64,000 nucleotides of DNA from Arthrobacter sp. MYb229 (lineage in GTDB: Bacteria; Actinomycetota; Actinomycetes; Actinomycetales; Micrococcaceae): contig NZ_PCPS01000002.1 in the NCBI RefSeq assembly GCF_002975405.1, positions 186,001 through 250,000 of the forward strand, written 5' to 3'. Made by a program: the position numbers and the translations under genes. Shown one piece after another: positions 40,106 to 49,742 of this stretch; the first letter of the stretch is position 1; the number at the start of each line of letters is the position of its first letter. The notes beneath the pieces were generated by a model, which had not been told where the DNA came from, searched no databases, and saw only the letters and a program-made list of their open reading frames with translations.

Positions 40106-41217
40106 GCGTTACCGGCAGGATCCCTTCTGGCCTGATATCACACCGGGTCCATCACCTGGCCGATGGCCGCGAGGCGATCTTCTTCGCCGATGCCAATGCC
40201 ATCGCCCCCGAACCGGCACCCGACACCAGGGCGCTGGATCCGCGCGGGGAACCTGGACAGCTGCGCTACGACCGGTTGACCGGAGACTGGGTAGCCGTCG
40301 CGGCCCAGCGGCAGTCGCGCACCTACCTTCCGCCCAAGGAAGAATGTCCGCTGTGCCCTAGTACCCAGGGCCGCCACAGCGAGATTCCGGCCGAGGATTT
40401 CCACGTGGTGGTTTTCGAGAACCGCTTCCCCTCGCTGGGACCGGATCTGGGCCGGATCCCGGCTGCTGCTCCGGTGCAGGTTCCTGCCCCGGCCTACGGC
40501 CGCTGCGAAGTCGTGGTGTTCACCCCGGAGCACGAGGGTTCCTTCGCCTCGCTGGATGATGCCCGGGCGCGCACCGTCATCGACGCGTGGGCGCAGCGTA
40601 CCGCGGCCCTGTCGGCGATGGAAGGCATTGCCCAGGTGTTCCCATTCGAGAACCGAGGCCAGGATATCGGCGTGACCCTGCACCACCCGCACGGACAGAT
40701 CTACGCCTACCCCTACCTGACCCCGACCGCCACCAAGATGGCCGCCCAAGCGGTGGCCCACCTGGAGAAGACCGGACGCACCCTGATGGGCGACATCCTG
40801 GACTTCGAACGCAAGGAAGGTACGCGCATGGTTGCTGCCGGCGAGCACTTCTCCGTGTTCGTGCCCTTCGCTGCACGCTGGCCGTTGGAAGCGCACCTGG
40901 TGCCGCATCGCCACGTGCCGGACTTCGCCGCGCTCAATGAGGCGGAGAAAGACGAGCTGGCCGTGGTGTACCGCGATCTGTTGCGCGGATTCGATGCCCT
41001 CTATGAGACTCCCACCCCGTACATTTCCGCCTGGCACCAGGCGCCGGTGGCAGGCAAGGAACGTGAAGCTTCCCGCCTGCACCTGCAGCTGACCAGCCCG
41101 CGCCGGGCCGCCGACAAGCTCAAGTTCCTGGCCGGCTCCGAAGCGGCCATGGGTGCATTCATCAACGACGTTCCAGCCGAGCAGACCGCGGCACGACTGC
41201 GCGAGGTCATGCCATGA
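40102..41217 (+). CDS. galT: Galactose-1-phosphate uridylyltransferase
   Basis: A Leloir enzyme exchanging UMP between UDP-glucose and galactose-1-phosphate. In 371 residues, zinc ligands C82 and C85 lie in CPLCP, and the uridylylated active-site H197 in HHPHGQIYAYPYLTP. Further family segments are FENRFPSLG and FVPFAARWPLEAHLVPHR. It overlaps the DeoR gene and galK by 4 nt each. Confidence 0.96.
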   Translation: MSVTGRIPSGLISHRVHHLADGREAIFFADANAIAPEPAPDTRALDPRGEPGQLRYDRLTGDWVAVAAQRQSRTYLPPKEECPLCPSTQGRHSEIPAEDFHVVVFENRFPSLGPDLGRIPAAAPVQVPAPAYGRCEVVVFTPEHEGSFASLDDARARTVIDAWAQRTAALSAMEGIAQVFPFENRGQDIGVTLHHPHGQIYAYPYLTPTATKMAAQAVAHLEKTGRTLMGDILDFERKEGTRMVAAGEHFSVFVPFAARWPLEAHLVPHRHVPDFAALNEAEKDELAVVYRDLLRGFDALYETPTPYISAWHQAPVAGKEREASRLHLQLTSPRRAADKLKFLAGSEAAMGAFINDVPAEQTAARLREVMP

Positions 41218-42410
41218 GCATCAGCAACTCCAAGGAAACCACGCAGCGCATGGCCGCTTTGCACCAGAAGTTCGCCAAGATCTACGGGCACCAGCCAGAA
41301 GGCATCTGGCGCGCCCCGGGACGGGTTAACCTGATCGGCGAGCACACCGACTACAACATGGGTTTTGTGCTGCCCTTCGCCATCGACAAGAATGCGCTGG
41401 TGGCTGTGCGCCGCAAGACGCAGCTCGACGCGGATCGCCAGACACTGGATTTTGCGTCTACCTACGGGTCAGGGGAACACCCGCCGATCACCTCCATCAC
41501 CTTCGATGAGCTGGTGCCGCGCGCGGTTCCCGGCTGGGCAGCGTACCCGGCGGCCGTGCTCTGGGCGCTGAACCAGCTCGACGGGGTGGAACTCGGCGGG
41601 ATCCAGCTGCTGGTGGACTCCGATGTTCCGGTGGGTTCGGGACTGTCCTCCTCGCACGCCCTGGAAGTGGCAACCATCGTGGCGTTGGATGACCTCTACG
41701 AGTTGGGCCTGTCCAAGGTGCAGATGGCGCAGTTGACCCAGCGCGCCGAGAATGAGTTCGTCGGCGCCCCGACAGGCATCATGGACCAGAGCGCCTCGCT
41801 GATGTCCCACGCCCAGCACGCCCTGTTCCTGGACTGCCGTTCCATGGAAACCCAGGCGGTGCCACTGCCGCTGGCACAGCACGATGCGGTGGTGCTGGTG
41901 ATGGACACCCGGGTGGAGCATTCGCATGTTGATGGCGGGTACGCCGCCCGGCGAGCCAGCTGCGAGCAGGCCGCCGCCGCCTTGGAAGTCCAGTCGCTGC
42001 GCGAAGTCACCGTCGTGGCCGAGCTTGAAGCCATCGAGGATCCGGTAGCCAAGCGGAGGGCCATGCACATCGTGACCGAGAACCGCCGCGTGCTGGACAC
42101 CGTCTTCGCACTGCGCGAAGGGGACCTGGACGCCGTGGGCAAACTGCTGTACCAGTCCCACGAATCCATGCGCGATGACTATGAGATCTCCAGTGAGGAA
42201 CTGGACGTTGCCGTGGAAGCTGCGATGGCCGCCGGAGCCATTGGCGCGCGCATGACCGGTGGAGGTTTTGGCGGCAGCGCCATCGCATTGATCAAGCGCG
42301 AGCACATCGATAAGGTTAGCCAGGCGGTGCGTGAAGCATTTGACCAGGCCGGCTATGTTGAACCGGCTATTTTCACCGTGATCGCAGACGAGGGAGCAGG
42401 AAAAGCATGA
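41214..42410 (+). CDS. galK: Galactokinase
   Basis: A GHMP-family kinase making galactose-1-phosphate. The galactokinase signature GRVNLIGEHTDYNMG lies at about 36-50, the ATP-binding loop VPVGSGLSSSHALEVAT at about 137, and the third GHMP motif in GARMTGGGFGGSAIAL near the C-terminus; the 398-residue length is normal. It overlaps galT and galE by ATGA, indicating tight translational coupling. Confidence 0.97.
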   Translation: MSISNSKETTQRMAALHQKFAKIYGHQPEGIWRAPGRVNLIGEHTDYNMGFVLPFAIDKNALVAVRRKTQLDADRQTLDFASTYGSGEHPPITSITFDELVPRAVPGWAAYPAAVLWALNQLDGVELGGIQLLVDSDVPVGSGLSSSHALEVATIVALDDLYELGLSKVQMAQLTQRAENEFVGAPTGIMDQSASLMSHAQHALFLDCRSMETQAVPLPLAQHDAVVLVMDTRVEHSHVDGGYAARRASCEQAAAALEVQSLREVTVVAELEAIEDPVAKRRAMHIVTENRRVLDTVFALREGDLDAVGKLLYQSHESMRDDYEISSEELDVAVEAAMAAGAIGARMTGGGFGGSAIALIKREHIDKVSQAVREAFDQAGYVEPAIFTVIADEGAGKA

Positions 42411-43369
42411 GTTGGCTAGTGACCGGCGGAGCCGGGTATATCGGATCGCATGTGGTTCGCTCGCTGTCCGCTGCGGGCCTTGACGCGGTGGTCGTGGACT
42501 CGATGGCCAGTGGCGTGCGCGGCTTCGTGCCCGATCAGGTTCCGTTCTACCAGCTGAACATCCTGCAGACCGAAAAGCTCGTGGAAATCATGAAGCGCCA
42601 TGACGTTTCCGGGGTCATCCACCTGGCCGGCTACAAGTACGCGGGCGAATCGGTGAAGCACCCGTTGCTGGCCTTCGAGCAGAACGTCACGGGCACCGCG
42701 CATCTGCTGGAAGCCATGGAGAGCTCCCGCGTGCACAATATGGTCTTCTCTTCTTCGGCCGCCGTATACGGCACCCCGGATGAGGACCTGGTTACCGAAG
42801 CCACCGGCACCTTCCCCGAATCCCCGTACGGGCAGAGCAAGCTGGTGGGCGAATGGCTGATTCGTGATCAGGGCGTTGCCGCCGGGCTGAAGCACACCTC
42901 GCTGCGCTACTTCAATGTGGTCGGTTCGGGCAGCGACGAGCTCTACGACGCCAGCCCGCACAACCTGTTTCCACTGGTCTTCCAGGCATTGAATGCGGGG
43001 AAGACTCCGAAGATCTTCGGCACCGACTACGGCACTGCCGATGGCACCTGCGTGCGCGATTATGTGCACGTGGCAGACCTCGCGCTGGCCCATGTCGAGG
43101 CCGCGAAGAAGCTTGAGGCGGATGCGCCGCTGGAGCCGGTCTACAACCTGGGTTCCGGCGATGGCGTTTCGGTGCGCCAGATCATGGACGCGGTGGCCAA
43201 GGTGACCGGCATCGAGTTCAGCGCCCTCGAAGAGGCCCGCCGCCCCGGGGATCCGGCGCGCATCGTTGCCGATGGCACGTTGGCCGCCCGCGACCTGGAC
43301 TGGAAGATGCGCCATAGCCTTGAGCAGATGGTGGACAGTGCCTGGCGGGCCTCGGCGCATCGGCGCTGA
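42407..43369 (+). CDS. galE: UDP-glucose 4-epimerase
   Basis: An extended short-chain dehydrogenase that regenerates UDP-glucose from UDP-galactose. GGAGYIGSHV (about 6-15) binds NAD, catalytic Y141 and K145 lie in YGQSKLVGEW, and a C-terminal KMRHSLEQMVDSAW is typical. The 320 residues match. It is the last gene of deoR-galTKE; I see no terminator before the convergent amidohydrolase gene 12 nt away. Confidence 0.95.
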   Translation: MSWLVTGGAGYIGSHVVRSLSAAGLDAVVVDSMASGVRGFVPDQVPFYQLNILQTEKLVEIMKRHDVSGVIHLAGYKYAGESVKHPLLAFEQNVTGTAHLLEAMESSRVHNMVFSSSAAVYGTPDEDLVTEATGTFPESPYGQSKLVGEWLIRDQGVAAGLKHTSLRYFNVVGSGSDELYDASPHNLFPLVFQALNAGKTPKIFGTDYGTADGTCVRDYVHVADLALAHVEAAKKLEADAPLEPVYNLGSGDGVSVRQIMDAVAKVTGIEFSALEEARRPGDPARIVADGTLAARDLDWKMRHSLEQMVDSAWRASAHRR

Positions 43370-43381
43370 GCAGGTGCTTAC

Positions 43382-45022
43382 CTAGCTCGCGCTCGCCGGG
43401 AGCGGTTCGGGCGAATCGAGTTCCGCATGGGTATCCACTCGAACGCCGTCCAGGTAGGTTCCAAGCACCTCGACGGTACACAGTTCCTCGGGGGAGATCG
43501 CCAGCGGATCTGCCGCGAAGACGGAGAGGTCTGCTGGCATGCCCAGAGTCAGGCGCCCGCCGGTCGTGCCGGTGCTTTCATAGACGTTGGCGGTGTAGCC
43601 TTCCAACGCCTCTCGTGCCGAGAGCCGGTGGCGTGGTTGTGCGCTGTCGCTGTCGGGCACCTCGGTACGCCGGCGGGTCTGCGCATCGGCCATGATCAAC
43701 CGCGGGTCAAAGGGGGCGATAGGCCAGTCGGAGCCCAGCGCCAGCACCAGTCCGGCGTCCTTGACGTCGCGTAGCCGGAATGCAAACTGCGCGCGGCGCT
43801 CACCGAGGCGCCGGGACCAGGCGTCCGAGCCGTCGGCGCGCACAAAATGGGTGCAATGCGTAGGCTGCATGCTGATGGTTGCGCCCGAAGCCTGCAGCCG
43901 GGCGAAGTCCTCATCATTGATTTCTTCCAAATGCTCAATGCGGTGCCGTAATCCATCCTTGGGCAGGGCGGCAATCGCCGAAATGACAAAACCGATGCCC
44001 CGATCCCCAATGGCATGCGTGGTGGTGGTAATTCCGGCCGCGGCTAGCGCATTGAGATTCCTGAGGTACTGCTTCGGATCCAAATACAGTGAATCCATGG
44101 ATTCGCCTTCGGTATCCGGTTCGTAGAGCCACGCGGTGCCGTTGTCCACGGTCCCGTCAATCATGAGCTTTGCGCCGCGCACCTGCCAACGCCGGCCGTG
44201 TTGTCCCTGTAGCTCGATGATCCGTTCCAGCGCTTCGGCGCCGTCGCTCGCCATCAGCCAAGGCGCAATCCGCAGCTTGATGGGAAGATCGCCGTACTGT
44301 TCGAGGCGTCGGAAGACCTCTAGGGAATCGGGGTCGGCAAAATCGAGCATTTCTCCGCCGGTCAGCCCGCTGGCGGCCATCTCGCGCAGCAGCCGGTAGA
44401 CGGCGTGCACCTTGTCGTCAATGCTCAAAACGGGCAGGGAGCTCTCGACAAGCGCCATGGCAGCAAACTCCCGCAGGAAGCCGGTGGGATTGCCCTGCAG
44501 GTCAACCACGACGCTGGAACCGTCGGTAAAGCTTTCCGTGCCGCTGATGTCCGCAAGCTGAAGCATTGCCTGCGAAGCGAGAGCCGAATGGGCATCGAAG
44601 CAGGTGACGTAGCTTGAACGGCCGGGTGCTGCCGCTTCGAGAAACTGCCCGTTGGGTTCGGCCGATCCGAAGATCGCCACATTCAGCCCATGTCCCAAAA
44701 GGATCTGATCGGATTCTCGCGTGCGTGCATACTCAGCGAAAAGGTGGGTCGCTTCTTCCACGGTTCGGGCATCGCCGAGGAAAATTCCGCGGGTGACAGA
44801 CTGACCGAAAACCGGGTGGATATGCGCATCGACGAGCCCCGGGGTGATGGCGGCATCGCCGTGGTCGATAATTTCCGTATCGGCGGTGAGCCAATCCCGC
44901 GACTGGTCACGGTTGCCGAGATGCGAGATCACTCCGTCGGTGATTCCCAGTGCGGTTATTTCCTGCTCCTGAGTCAGCGTGTGTATGGTCGCTGCGTACA
45001 GCACCGTCTGGGGTCCGTGCAT
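43382..45022 (-). CDS. YtcJ-type amidohydrolase (Amidohydro_3)
   Basis: A 546-residue metal-dependent amidohydrolase. The N-terminal small beta domain is followed by the metal pair H67/H69 in VDAHIHPVFG; later histidine motifs are in TTHAIGDRGIGF and RHRIEHLEEI, and the metal aspartate in LGSDWPIAPFDP. The YtcJ family cleaves C-N bonds in varied small molecules, and substrates are rarely known. It is divergent from a TetR gene, with an ATTAA/TTAAT palindrome in between, so it is probably inducible. A PuuP-like permease lies beyond the TetR gene and may supply the substrate. Confidence 0.9.
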   Translation of the reverse strand: MHGPQTVLYAATIHTLTQEQEITALGITDGVISHLGNRDQSRDWLTADTEIIDHGDAAITPGLVDAHIHPVFGQSVTRGIFLGDARTVEEATHLFAEYARTRESDQILLGHGLNVAIFGSAEPNGQFLEAAAPGRSSYVTCFDAHSALASQAMLQLADISGTESFTDGSSVVVDLQGNPTGFLREFAAMALVESSLPVLSIDDKVHAVYRLLREMAASGLTGGEMLDFADPDSLEVFRRLEQYGDLPIKLRIAPWLMASDGAEALERIIELQGQHGRRWQVRGAKLMIDGTVDNGTAWLYEPDTEGESMDSLYLDPKQYLRNLNALAAAGITTTTHAIGDRGIGFVISAIAALPKDGLRHRIEHLEEINDEDFARLQASGATISMQPTHCTHFVRADGSDAWSRRLGERRAQFAFRLRDVKDAGLVLALGSDWPIAPFDPRLIMADAQTRRRTEVPDSDSAQPRHRLSAREALEGYTANVYESTGTTGGRLTLGMPADLSVFAADPLAISPEELCTVEVLGTYLDGVRVDTHAELDSPEPLPASAS

Positions 45023-45038
45023 GGTTTCACTCCAAGAT

Positions 45039-45053
45039 ATTAATAGTGTTAAT
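45039..45053. promoter_or_regulatory. Candidate TetR operator between amidohydrolase and tetR
   Basis: ATTAA (45039-45043) and TTAAT (45049-45053) form an inverted repeat around TAGTG, in an AT-rich patch 17 nt upstream of the amidohydrolase start. It is the only palindrome seen in this divergent gap. Confidence 0.55.
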
Positions 45054-45134
45054 TATTTTTGAGTCTAACCTCGGAACCACCGAGTGTCCATGGTTGGATG
45101 GAGGTGGAATTGTCGAAGAATCGGGATGGTCTGA

Positions 45135-45800
45135 ATGTCGCAACGAGTCGCCGGCCGGCCGGCCACGCCAATCCTGTCGCAGCAGGGAATTGTCGATGCC
45201 GCTTTCGCCCTGCTTCAAGACGTGGGGCCGGAAGAATTTTCCATGGGGCGGCTGGCCCGCGCCTTGGATGTGCGGACACCGGCGCTGTATAACCACGTGG
45301 AGAATCGGCAGCATCTGGTGAACCTGATGCGTCGAGACATGGTGCGTTCCATCGACCGAAGCATGCTTGCCGACCTGCCCTGGACCGAAGCGCTCTTCCA
45401 CTTTGCGGTGTTATTCCGCGAAGCCTTGCTCCGTGTTCCCGCAGCCGTTGAGCTGATTGTCGCTACACCGATCTCCGAAGAGTCCGAATCGGGAGTGATC
45501 TACGAAGAGATGGGACGGCTCCTGCGCCGTGCAGGTGTTGCCGTGCCGAGAATCTTGATGGTGATGGTTGCCATTGAGTCGCTGGTGGTCGGCGCGGCAT
45601 TGGACATCGTGGCACCCGGCGCGCATGTTGCCGCGCTACCCGAGCAGGGCGGTGAAGGCGGTGGCAACAGCCACGGGGAAGTCATGGAAAGCGGGGAAAA
45701 ATATGCGCGGCAGGCTCGATCCACGGTTAGCGATCAATCCTTTGAATTTGGGCTACGTGCCATGATTGCTGCCATCGAGCGGGAAGTCGCCCAGCCTTAG
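45135..45800 (+). CDS. TetR-family regulator
   Basis: A 221-residue protein resembling TetR proper: N-terminal helix-turn-helix FSMGRLARALDVRTPALYNHVENRQHL (about 36-62), and a C-terminal TetR_C-like domain with a hydrophobic middle. A Gly/Ser-rich stretch near 165-190 is low in complexity. The ribosome site is weak. It faces the amidohydrolase gene and precedes a permease gene on its own strand, so both may be its targets. Confidence 0.87.
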   Translation: MSQRVAGRPATPILSQQGIVDAAFALLQDVGPEEFSMGRLARALDVRTPALYNHVENRQHLVNLMRRDMVRSIDRSMLADLPWTEALFHFAVLFREALLRVPAAVELIVATPISEESESGVIYEEMGRLLRRAGVAVPRILMVMVAIESLVVGAALDIVAPGAHVAALPEQGGEGGGNSHGEVMESGEKYARQARSTVSDQSFEFGLRAMIAAIEREVAQP

Positions 45801-46015
45801 TCTCGGTCGGGTTGAGCTGTCGCCATGTTTCAAACAAATTAATCTTATAAATTTCTTTTGAACATCGAGGTTGACTGAATGGGCTTCTTCGAGTTTTCCG
45901 AGTGATCAAAAAGTTCCAAGTCATTCTGCCTAAGTTGGCCGTAATTGCAGGGCTCAACTCGTTCTCCCGGTCGATCTCATGAGCTTTGAACGCCTTGCTG
46001 GCCACTATGACCCCC

Positions 46016-46044
46016 TTGCTAATGGTGAGGCCTATCACTACATT
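46016..46044 (+). promoter_or_regulatory. Possible promoter of the PuuP-like permease gene
   Basis: TTGCTA (46016-46021) and TACATT (46039-46044) are spaced by 17 nt. They lie about 105 nt before the permease start in the 45801-46148 gap, in which I see no gene or other structure. Confidence 0.4.
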
Positions 46045-46148
46045 AAGTGAACGGTCTTCATTATTTTCGATGGTGCGCCTTCGCGTGCTGGAAAGTCCGT
46101 CGCTTCACGCGGCGGCAGCAGCGGGGCACCTGCAGAGAGGTAACGGTC

Positions 46149-47510
46149 ATGAAACAGGCTCAGCAATATACGGAGGGCGTGACGGAGGCACCCACGCAGA
46201 TGAACCGGGTACTGGGGCTTCCAAACCTCGTGCTCTTCGGCATGGTCTACATGGTGCCGCTGACGATCTTCAGTACCTATGGAATCGTCACGGAAATTAC
46301 CGGCGGGCGGTTGCCGGTGGCCTATCTAATTACCCTGATAGCTATGCTGTTCACCGCCCGTTCCTACGGGCTGATGTCACGGGCATTTCCCGTCGGGGGT
46401 TCCGCGTATGTTTATGCACAGCGGTCATTCGGTTCAAATATCGGGTTCATGGCCGGTTGGGCATTGCTGCTTGACTACCTCTTTTTACCCATGATCAACT
46501 ACCTGCTCTTGGGGATCTACCTCAACGAGTTTTTCCCGTCGATACCTCCGTGGGCCTTCATGCTAGCCGGGATGGCGCTGGTTACCGTGCTGAACATTAT
46601 CGGCATCGTCTCGGTGGCCCGGACAAATATCGTGATCATCGGCTTCCAGTTCCTGTTCATCATCCTCTTCATCGGATTCTCCCTCGCGTACCTGCGGGGT
46701 CAAGCCACGGTAGATCTGTTTGCGCCCCTGCGGGGGACCGGGGACCCGGGTGGCTTTGCTCCGCTTGCCGCGGGAGCGGCAATTTTGTGTCTCTCGTTCT
46801 TGGGGTTCGATTCAATCACGACGTTCGCGGAAGAGGCACGCAATCCCAAGCGGGATTTGCCAAGGGCCATCGTGCTCACCACCCTGATCTGCGGATTTCT
46901 GTTCGTGGTGCTGGCCTACGTCTCGCATCTTGTCTACCCCAGCCACGAATTTACGAACGCTGATTCCGCTTCCATCCAAGTTGTCTTCGCGGTCGGCGGG
47001 CAATTCCTGTCGATCTTCTTCACGGCTGGTTTCATTTGCGGTGCAATGGGTTCTGCCTTGGTATCGCAGGCATCGGTGTCACGGATCCTCTACAGCATGG
47101 GCCGCGACGGGGTGCTGCCGCGCCGAGTATTCGGCTATCTTCATCCGCGGTTCAAGACTCCAACATTTGTCATCCTGATCGTTTCCGCCGTCTCACTCAC
47201 CGCGCTTTTTGCCAGCCTGGAAATGGTGTCCGCCATGATTAGCTTCGGAGCGCTGGTGGCGTTTTCGGCCGTAAACCTCTCGGTCATCAAATATTTCTTC
47301 CTGGCCCACCGGCACCGCGGATTGGCAGCCACCATTAATTATCTGGTGCTGCCGCTCATTGGCGTGGCGCTGACTATTTGGTTGTGGACCAGCCTCAGCG
47401 CATTGTCCTTGACGTTCGGTCTGGCTTGGATCGTTTTGGGGCTGGGATATCTCGCCTATGTAACCGGTGGATTCAAGCGAAAAGCGCCGATGCTGGATCT
47501 TGCCGAGTAA
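46149..47510 (+). CDS. APC-superfamily permease, PuuP-like (putrescine/amino acid importer)
   Basis: A 453-residue membrane protein with about 12 helices. Early segments GLPNLVLFGMVYMVPL, MLFTARSYGLMSRAFP, GGSAYVYAQRSFG and GWALLLDYLF match the layout of PuuP/PlaP putrescine importers; LGFDSITTFAEEARNPKRDLP is the general APC motif. The start ATG 46149 follows GAGAGG; an upstream in-frame GTG at 46047 would add 34 residues unlike the family. The amidohydrolase upstream and nitrilase-family hydrolase downstream suggest uptake of a nitrogenous compound, but the substrate is unproven. Confidence 0.88.
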   Translation: MKQAQQYTEGVTEAPTQMNRVLGLPNLVLFGMVYMVPLTIFSTYGIVTEITGGRLPVAYLITLIAMLFTARSYGLMSRAFPVGGSAYVYAQRSFGSNIGFMAGWALLLDYLFLPMINYLLLGIYLNEFFPSIPPWAFMLAGMALVTVLNIIGIVSVARTNIVIIGFQFLFIILFIGFSLAYLRGQATVDLFAPLRGTGDPGGFAPLAAGAAILCLSFLGFDSITTFAEEARNPKRDLPRAIVLTTLICGFLFVVLAYVSHLVYPSHEFTNADSASIQVVFAVGGQFLSIFFTAGFICGAMGSALVSQASVSRILYSMGRDGVLPRRVFGYLHPRFKTPTFVILIVSAVSLTALFASLEMVSAMISFGALVAFSAVNLSVIKYFFLAHRHRGLAATINYLVLPLIGVALTIWLWTSLSALSLTFGLAWIVLGLGYLAYVTGGFKRKAPMLDLAE

Positions 47511-47569
47511 GTCTTGTCTGGCAGGCCCGATCCTTCTGGTTCATGCCAGGAGGAAGCCCGGCCGCCGGC

Positions 47570-48364
47570 CTACAAGTCCACAGCGTTGGCGAGTACGGGC
47601 AGTTGCTTTCGAGCGTGCGCGACCTGATCCAGATCAAGGTCAACTACCAGCAGCTGCGGTTCTGTGCCCGCCTGGGCAATGATCCGGCCCAAGGGGTCCA
47701 CCACCACGGAATGCCCGACTCCCAATGGTGCGGCGCCCGTAACCTGCCGGCCAATGCTGGCAGGGTCGGCCTGGTCAACGGCCACCACAAAAGTCGTGGA
47801 ATCCAGGGCTCTGGCCTGAGCCAGAGTGGTCCACTGTTCGGCCTTGCCCTCGCCCTGGCCCCAGGAGGCGGCGACGATATTAACCTTGGCTCCCGCCCGG
47901 GCATGGTGGACGAACAATTGGGGGAATCGCAGGTCATAGCAGGTGGCCAGTCCGACAATGGTGCCTTGGTGGTCAAACTGCACCGGAGTGTTTCCGGCGG
48001 TCACGGTATCCGACTCGGAAAAACCGAAGGCGTCGTAGAGGTGGATCTTGTCGTAGTGCGTATCGACACCATTGCCTGCGACCAATAAGGTGTTCCGCAC
48101 CCGGCCTTCTTGGCCCGGGGTGAACATGCCCACGGCGATGGTGATGCCGATGTCGCGGGCCTGCTGGCGGACTAACGTAGCCCACGGCCCGTCTAAACGC
48201 TGGGCAAAGTCGGCTAGCGGGTGGCCAAAGGACACCTGCATGGCTTCGGGAAAGACCACCAATGTTGCGCCGGCTGCTTTCGCTTGCCGCGCATGATCAC
48301 GGATGGTCACCAAGTTTCGCTGCGGATCTGCGGTGCTCAATACCTGAGCCAATGCGATTCTCAT
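47570..48364 (-). CDS. Carbon-nitrogen hydrolase (nitrilase superfamily)
   Basis: A 264-residue amidase-type enzyme with an intact catalytic triad: E40 in FPEAMQ, K106 in YDKIHLYDAFGF and C142 in LATCYDLRFPQLF. Size and motifs place it near the Nit1/Nit2 (omega-amidase, deaminated glutathione amidase) branch, not the N-carbamoylputrescine amidases, although the PuuP-like neighbour makes a polyamine link conceivable. It is convergent with the permease gene and has no obvious operon partner. Confidence 0.9.
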   Translation of the reverse strand: MRIALAQVLSTADPQRNLVTIRDHARQAKAAGATLVVFPEAMQVSFGHPLADFAQRLDGPWATLVRQQARDIGITIAVGMFTPGQEGRVRNTLLVAGNGVDTHYDKIHLYDAFGFSESDTVTAGNTPVQFDHQGTIVGLATCYDLRFPQLFVHHARAGAKVNIVAASWGQGEGKAEQWTTLAQARALDSTTFVVAVDQADPASIGRQVTGAAPLGVGHSVVVDPLGRIIAQAGTEPQLLVVDLDLDQVAHARKQLPVLANAVDL

Positions 48365-48515
48365 GGTGGGCTAGTCCTTCCTCGCCAAATACTGGAAATA
48401 CCCTACGCTCGAAACTCTACGCAGTAGCGGTGATAAGCGGAAACGGGTGGCAGAGCTGAGCGGTTGAACAGCCAGTGCGGATGAATGCTCCGGGTTTAAC
48501 CCGCGGGGCTCAGCA

Positions 48516-49547
48516 CTATAAGTTCGCCATCTGCTGTTCTTCGCGGCCCTTGGAAACAGAATAGATGTCTCGTTGACGTTCGCCGTCGACTTGAGCAGCC
48601 AAGGCATCCAACTCGTTCATTGATAGTTCGGAGAGCCGAATGTTCAGCGCCTCCAAGTTGTCATCAAAATGGGCACGGAAGCGGGTGCCCGGAATTGGTG
48701 AAACGGCCACGCTGTGGCGGTCAGCCTGCTCGTAGACCCAGCTCAGCGCCACCTGCGCCGTGGAGAATCCTTCACGTTCGGCCACGGCCTCGATGACCTT
48801 TCGCAGCCGCAGATTCCGCTTCATGCTCGTTGGTTCGAAGCGTGGGAAATTATGCCGGATATCGCCGGACTCCAACTGCTCCAGCGAGTCCACCTGTCCG
48901 GTGAAGTAGCCGCGGCCCAGCGAGGCATAGGGAACCAAACCGACCCCGAGCTCGCATGCCGTCGGAAGCAGCCAGCGCTCAATATCCCGGCTGAAGATCG
49001 AGTACTCCATCTGAATTGCGGTGATCGGGTGGATTTGATGTGCCCGACGAAGCTCGTTGGAGGTTACCTCGGATAATCCGATGTGTTTGATCTTGCCGGC
49101 TTGAACCAGTTCAGCGTAGGCTCCGACGGTCTCCTCGATCGGCACGCGGCTATCAACCCTGTGGTAGTAGTACAGGTCCACTTCGTCGACACCGAGTCGT
49201 TGCAGGCTCGCATCGAGACATTCCTTGATGAAGGCCGGATCGCCATTGGCTCGTGGATCGCCCGGGTTTTTTGGGCGAACAATGCCAGCCTTGGTGGCCA
49301 GCGTAACTTCATCGCTGCGCGTCTTGAGCACCCGGGACAGCAGGGACTCATTATGTCCTTCGCCGTAAATGTTGGCGGTGTCGAGGAAAGTAACTCCGCT
49401 ATCGATGACGTGATTTAGGGTGCGCAGAGATTCGTCATCCTCGGCCGAGCCATAGGGTCCGCTAAGTGACATGCTCCCGAACCCTTGACCGGTTATCTGC
49501 AGCCCTTGCCCGAGCTCGATGGTGCCTACCTTGATGTCCTGTGCCAT
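48516..49547 (-). CDS. Aldo/keto reductase
   Basis: A 343-residue NADPH-dependent reductase. The catalytic Asp/Tyr lie in FLDTANIYGEGHNE, the Lys in LATKAGIVRP, and the active-site His in DLYYYHRVDSRVPIEE; the cofactor phosphate site is in SPIPGTRFRAHFDDN near the C-terminus. It resembles the YhdN/IolS-like AKR group. It is divergent from a TetR gene with a GAGACTGAGTCTC palindrome between them. The substrate is not predictable. Confidence 0.9.
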   Translation of the reverse strand: MAQDIKVGTIELGQGLQITGQGFGSMSLSGPYGSAEDDESLRTLNHVIDSGVTFLDTANIYGEGHNESLLSRVLKTRSDEVTLATKAGIVRPKNPGDPRANGDPAFIKECLDASLQRLGVDEVDLYYYHRVDSRVPIEETVGAYAELVQAGKIKHIGLSEVTSNELRRAHQIHPITAIQMEYSIFSRDIERWLLPTACELGVGLVPYASLGRGYFTGQVDSLEQLESGDIRHNFPRFEPTSMKRNLRLRKVIEAVAEREGFSTAQVALSWVYEQADRHSVAVSPIPGTRFRAHFDDNLEALNIRLSELSMNELDALAAQVDGERQRDIYSVSKGREEQQMANL

Positions 49548-49693
49548 GCGAATCCCTCATGTCTGCATTGTTATCTATTATCGAGCCTAACTAAGAGGTC
49601 CTAAGTATGACGTCAAAACGGGTTGATTGTTGAGATTCGTTAACTTGCCTCTATGCGACACGCCGAGAATAAATTGTCCCTGATATGGGCGAA

Positions 49694-49706
49694 GAGACTG
49701 AGTCTC
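49694..49706. promoter_or_regulatory. Palindrome in the aldo/keto reductase - tetR gap
   Basis: GAGACTGAGTCTC is a perfect 13-bp palindrome about a central G, 36 nt upstream of the TetR gene start. It is a candidate operator for that regulator. Confidence 0.55.
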
Positions 49707-49742
49707 AAAAGAGGTCGATCATCTCAGAGTAAAGTTTTTGCC

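Noticed and set aside
48487-48499. CGGGT-TTA-ACCCG hairpin between nitrilase and aldo/keto reductase genes
   Set aside because: A 5-bp stem is within chance expectation.
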